A stretch of DNA of 50,068 nt, from positions 1 through 50,068 of the forward strand of contig JABJAB010000055.1 in the NCBI GenBank assembly GCA_018666235.1, written 5' to 3'. Of the stretch, positions 47,269 to 50,068 are shown piece after piece (position 1 is the stretch's first letter; each line of letters starts with the position of its first letter). The notes beneath the pieces were generated by a model that worked only from the letters and a program-made list of their open reading frames with translations, had not been told where the DNA came from and did no database searches. The DNA comes from Ilumatobacter sp. GTDB taxonomy: Bacteria; Actinomycetota; Acidimicrobiia; Acidimicrobiales; Ilumatobacteraceae. The translations under genes were made by a program, and so were the position numbers.

Positions 47269-48141
47269 TTGACCGAACCTCTCGCCGCGTCGCCCATCCA
47301 GAAGCCTGCTGTTCCTGAAGGAAAATTCGTTCACCTTGAAGACCGCGGCGACGTTCTGGTTCGCGACTTCGGCGGCAGTCCTGGCGCTCCGACCGTCATC
47401 CTCCTCCACGGTTGGACAGCATCTGCTGACTTGAACTGGTACAGCTCGTACCGGGCGCTCGGCGAGCATTACCGGGTCGTTGCCTTCGATCATCGAGGGC
47501 ACGCCGCTGGTCTGCGCACGAAGAAGGCGTTTCGTCTCGAGGACTGTGCCGATGATGCTGCCGATATCGCCACCGCTCTGGGGATCGATTCGTTCATTCC
47601 GGTCGGATATTCGATGGGCGGGCCGATTGCGCAGTTGTTGTGGCGGCGCCACCCTGACCGCGTTGACGGACTCGTGCTGTGCGCGACCGCACCGTTCTTC
47701 TCGAATCGTCGCCCCGAGCGATTGTCGTTCCTGGGACTCGCCGGACTCGCCACGGTGGCGCGCTACACCCCCGAGCAGGCCCGCGAGTGGCTCACCGAGC
47801 AGGTCTACCTGCAGCGCAAGAGCGAACAGTGGGAGCCCTGGGCGATCGAAGAAGCGGCAAGCCACGACTGGCGGACGGTGCTTGAGGCCGGAAAGGCCAT
47901 TGGGCGGTTCTCGAGCGCCGACTGGATCGGTGACGTCGATGTCCCGACGTCGGTGTTGATCACGATGACCGACCGCGTGATCCCACTCGCCCGACAGGTG
48001 AAGTTGTTCGAGATGATCGCGCAGGCTGAGGCGTTCCGCGTCGACGGCGACCATGATGCAGCCGTGGCCCACGCCGACCGCTTCGTCCCGACACTCCTCC
48101 GCGCCCTCGATTCGGTGGCCCGCCGAGGGGCCTCGACATGA
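47269..48141 (+). CDS. Alpha/beta hydrolase
   Basis: 290 residues with a classic hydrolase fold. The oxyanion region is VILLHGW, the nucleophile elbow GYSMGG, the acid probably Asp in MTDRVIP and the base His in GDHDAAVAH. A cap region (RRPERLSFLGLAGLATVARYTPEQAREWL) separates them. The only sensible start is TTG 47269, ten bases after the greA stop. The stop overlaps the ATG of the AarF-like kinase gene (ATGA), so the hydrolase and kinase are translationally coupled. The substrate is unknown. Confidence 0.87.
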   Translation: MTEPLAASPIQKPAVPEGKFVHLEDRGDVLVRDFGGSPGAPTVILLHGWTASADLNWYSSYRALGEHYRVVAFDHRGHAAGLRTKKAFRLEDCADDAADIATALGIDSFIPVGYSMGGPIAQLLWRRHPDRVDGLVLCATAPFFSNRRPERLSFLGLAGLATVARYTPEQAREWLTEQVYLQRKSEQWEPWAIEEAASHDWRTVLEAGKAIGRFSSADWIGDVDVPTSVLITMTDRVIPLARQVKLFEMIAQAEAFRVDGDHDAAVAHADRFVPTLLRALDSVARRGAST

Positions 48142-49586
48142 AGAAGCTGACCTGGCTCGGGATGCTCGGGGTGCTCGCAGCGGCCATCGTCGTCGTCTCA
48201 CGGCGCCTTGATCGGACTGCGATGGGAACGTCGTGGAAGGGCCGCAACGCACGTCTCGCACGAATGGGAGTCAAGGTCGGCGGCACCTACGCGTCAACCG
48301 CCGCGCGCAAAACGTTCGCGTCAACGAAGCGTCGCGACGAACTCGATCGAGCACGCGAAATCAAGACCGCACAACAGGTGGCCGACGAACTCGGCCAAAT
48401 GAAGGGTGCCTTGATGAAGCTCGGCCAGATGGCCAGCTACCTCGACGACGGACTCCCTGAACCACTTCGGCTGGCGCTCGCTCAGCTCCAGTCAAATGCT
48501 CCCCCGATGTCAGCTGAGCTGGCCGTCGCCACGATCGAGGCCGAGCTTGGCGGATCCATCGCCGACCTGTTCGTCGAGTTCGACCCCGAGCCAATTGCAG
48601 CTGCGTCGATCGGCCAGGTGCACCGGGCGATCATCAACGACCCGACGACGGGGTCCGAGCGTGCCGTTGCCGTCAAGGTGCAATATCCAGGAGTCGACGA
48701 AGCGATCACCTCCGACCTGAAGAACGCCGACATGCTCGGCGTCATCCTCAAGCAAGGGTTCGGCGGGCTCGATCCGACCGAGATGGTCGACGAGATCAAG
48801 ATCCGCCTGGCGGAAGAGGTCGACTACGAACTCGAGGCCCGCAACCAACGCGAGTTCCACGACTACTACGCCGGACACCCGTTCATTCGTATCCCTGAGA
48901 TTGTCGCCGAATACTGCACCAAACGAGTCCTCACGTCCCAGCTCGTCGATGGGTTCGGCTGGGCCGAGTTGCTCGAACGCCCTCAGGTCGAGCGTGATCA
49001 TGCCGGAGAGGTCATCTTCCGCTTCGTCTTCCGCAGCCTCTATCGCATGGGCGCATTCAATGGCGACCCCCACCCCGGCAACTACATCTTCCACGACGAT
49101 GGCACGGTCACATTCCTCGACTTCGGTCTCGTCAAGCACTTCACCAGCGACGAACTCAACACCTTTGCATCGATGGTCGAAGCAGCAGCCGTGAAGCACG
49201 ACCCGCGTCTCTTTCGCGACATTCTCGAGCAGGCCGGCATGTTGCAGCCCGATGCTCCCGTCGACACCGACGACGTCGGCGAGTACTTCTCGCTGTTTTA
49301 CGACACCGTGGCACGCGACGAACGAATGACATGGACGCGCGAGTACGCCAACACGATCGTGCGCCACACCTTCGATCGCGAGAGCCCGATTAGCCAGTAC
49401 GCCACGGTGCCACGGGCCTTCGTGTTCATCCAGCGCATCAACCTCGGCCTGTACGCCTTGCTCGGCGAGCTGAACGCCTCCGGCAACTATCGACGCATCG
49501 CATCAGAGCTCTGGCCTTTTGTCGATGCCGGACCGGATTCGCCGATCGGCGACGCCGAAGCTGTTTGGCTGGCAACTCGCTCCTGA
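48138..49586 (+). CDS. AarF/ABC1/UbiB family protein kinase-like protein
   Basis: 482 residues. One N-terminal membrane helix (LTWLGMLGVLAAAIVVVS) precedes the ABC1 domain. It has the family-specific KxGQ motif (ALMKLGQMASYLDD), the Ala-rich loop AAASIGQVHRA, the VAVKVQYPG lysine, the catalytic GDPHPGNYIFHDDG, and the metal-binding FLDFGLVKHF. Members support isoprenoid-quinone or lipid metabolism through an atypical ATPase activity. The gene overlaps the preceding hydrolase and is followed after 25 bases by an amidohydrolase. Its partner is not shown. Confidence 0.92.
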   Translation: MKKLTWLGMLGVLAAAIVVVSRRLDRTAMGTSWKGRNARLARMGVKVGGTYASTAARKTFASTKRRDELDRAREIKTAQQVADELGQMKGALMKLGQMASYLDDGLPEPLRLALAQLQSNAPPMSAELAVATIEAELGGSIADLFVEFDPEPIAAASIGQVHRAIINDPTTGSERAVAVKVQYPGVDEAITSDLKNADMLGVILKQGFGGLDPTEMVDEIKIRLAEEVDYELEARNQREFHDYYAGHPFIRIPEIVAEYCTKRVLTSQLVDGFGWAELLERPQVERDHAGEVIFRFVFRSLYRMGAFNGDPHPGNYIFHDDGTVTFLDFGLVKHFTSDELNTFASMVEAAAVKHDPRLFRDILEQAGMLQPDAPVDTDDVGEYFSLFYDTVARDERMTWTREYANTIVRHTFDRESPISQYATVPRAFVFIQRINLGLYALLGELNASGNYRRIASELWPFVDAGPDSPIGDAEAVWLATRS

Positions 49587-49611
49587 GTCTCAGGTATGCC
49601 AGGCTCAGCCG

Positions 49612-50068
49612 ATGACACGTACGATCTGGTCAAACGGCACGGTTCTCGATGGCACTGGGGCAGCCCCATCGGTGGCCGACATCGCCATTGAGGGCGATCG
49701 GATTGTCGAGATCGGTAGCAACCTTGACGGAGACGAATCGATCGACTGCACCGGCCGACTGGTGACCCCTGGTCTGATCGACTGCCACGTGCACTTCATG
49801 GCGGACGGCGATTTCAGCGCCAACACCCACCTGGGAACGCCGTTCTCGATGAACTTCTTCCAGGCCGCGGAGCGGATGCAACGCACGCTGGCCTGCGGTG
49901 TCACGACCGTGCGTGAAGCCGGTGGCGCCGACCTCGGCGTGAAGGAAGCGCAGGAACACGGCTTGATCGCCGGACCGCGGATGCAGTTGTCGATCACCAT
50001 CCTCAGCCAGACCGGGGGCCACGGCGATGGATGGGAGGTGTGCGGAGCACACATGCCGGGGATGATGG
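49612..50068 (+). CDS. Amidohydrolase family protein (3' end outside window)
   Basis: The first 152 residues of a metal-dependent hydrolase: TIWSNGTVLDGTGAAPSVADIAIEGDRIVEIG (the beta-sandwich start), then GRLVTPGLIDCHVHFMAD with the HxH metal pair, and TLACGVTTVREAGG. Later metal ligands lie beyond the window edge. The pattern resembles imidazolonepropionase/prolidase-like amidohydrolases. ATG 49612 is preceded by a weak purine stretch. It may be the last gene of the greA-hydrolase-AarF unit. Confidence 0.88.
   Translation, partial: MTRTIWSNGTVLDGTGAAPSVADIAIEGDRIVEIGSNLDGDESIDCTGRLVTPGLIDCHVHFMADGDFSANTHLGTPFSMNFFQAAERMQRTLACGVTTVREAGGADLGVKEAQEHGLIAGPRMQLSITILSQTGGHGDGWEVCGAHMPGMM

Overview
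This window is about 50 kb of GC-rich bacterial chromosome, densely packed with housekeeping and metabolic genes. I see no insertion sequences, phage structural genes or CRISPR arrays. The gene set points to an actinobacterium: an FbiC-type fused FO synthase for coenzyme F420, a LexA box of the CGAAC-N4-GTTCG type, an AtsD-like arylsulfatase, a 180-kDa-class NAD glutamate dehydrogenase, a DUF2237 protein, and frequent GTG/TTG or apparently leaderless starts. An aquatic Acidimicrobiia (Ilumatobacter-like) origin is my inference, not shown by any marker in the window.

Layout. 1-6.7 kb: a truncated membrane protein, an AI-2E-type permease, an arylsulfatase and a membrane-anchored phosphodiesterase. 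6.7-11.9 kb: a small membrane protein, an acetyl-CoA hydrolase/CoA-transferase family enzyme, and a tightly overlapping membrane-lipid operon (flippase-like protein, CREST/ceramidase-like protein, glycerolipid acyltransferase, PLDc_N protein). 11.97-14.7 kb: an FMN riboswitch followed by ribE-ribBA-ribH, which lacks ribD. 14.8-18.4 kb: a LysR regulator diverging from a 49-codon ORF, an MFS transporter, and a LysM/NlpC-P60 cell-wall hydrolase. 18.5-25.9 kb, minus strand: a glutamate-centred run of NAD-GDH, gltX, a DUF218 protein, tRNA-Gln and tRNA-Glu. 26-29.5 kb: DUF2237, acyl-CoA dehydrogenase, an M14 peptidase lipoprotein and a nitroreductase. 29.6-34.1 kb: ribD converging on an apparent hxlR-fbiC-ribA operon, which supplies the FO/F420 branch of flavin chemistry. 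34.2-41.1 kb: SOS-type dinB, a Tat-exported amidase/PGRP protein, acetoacetyl-CoA synthetase, hisC-like aminotransferase, galT and a hypothetical protein. 41.2-46.7 kb: branched-chain amino acid genes cimA, leuB and ilvE around a large noncoding region and an LLM-family oxidoreductase. 46.8-50.07 kb: greA, alpha/beta hydrolase, AarF/UbiB-like kinase and a truncated amidohydrolase.

The most striking object is the roughly 980-bp gap between cimA and the LLM oxidoreductase. It contains a promoter with good -35/-10 elements, preceded by three phased GGGGNYAAC repeats. About 670 nt follow that are full of nested helices capped by UUCG and GNRA tetraloops, and they end in a strong intrinsic terminator. 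I read this as a large, highly structured noncoding RNA that I cannot assign to any family I know.

The genes connect through cofactor supply. Riboflavin synthesis is split into a riboswitch-controlled operon (ribE-ribBA-ribH) and a second locus (ribD, second GTP cyclohydrolase II, fbiC) with no visible riboswitch. The second locus could feed 5-amino-6-ribitylaminouracil to F420 independently of FMN. A possible user of F420, the LLM protein, is also present.
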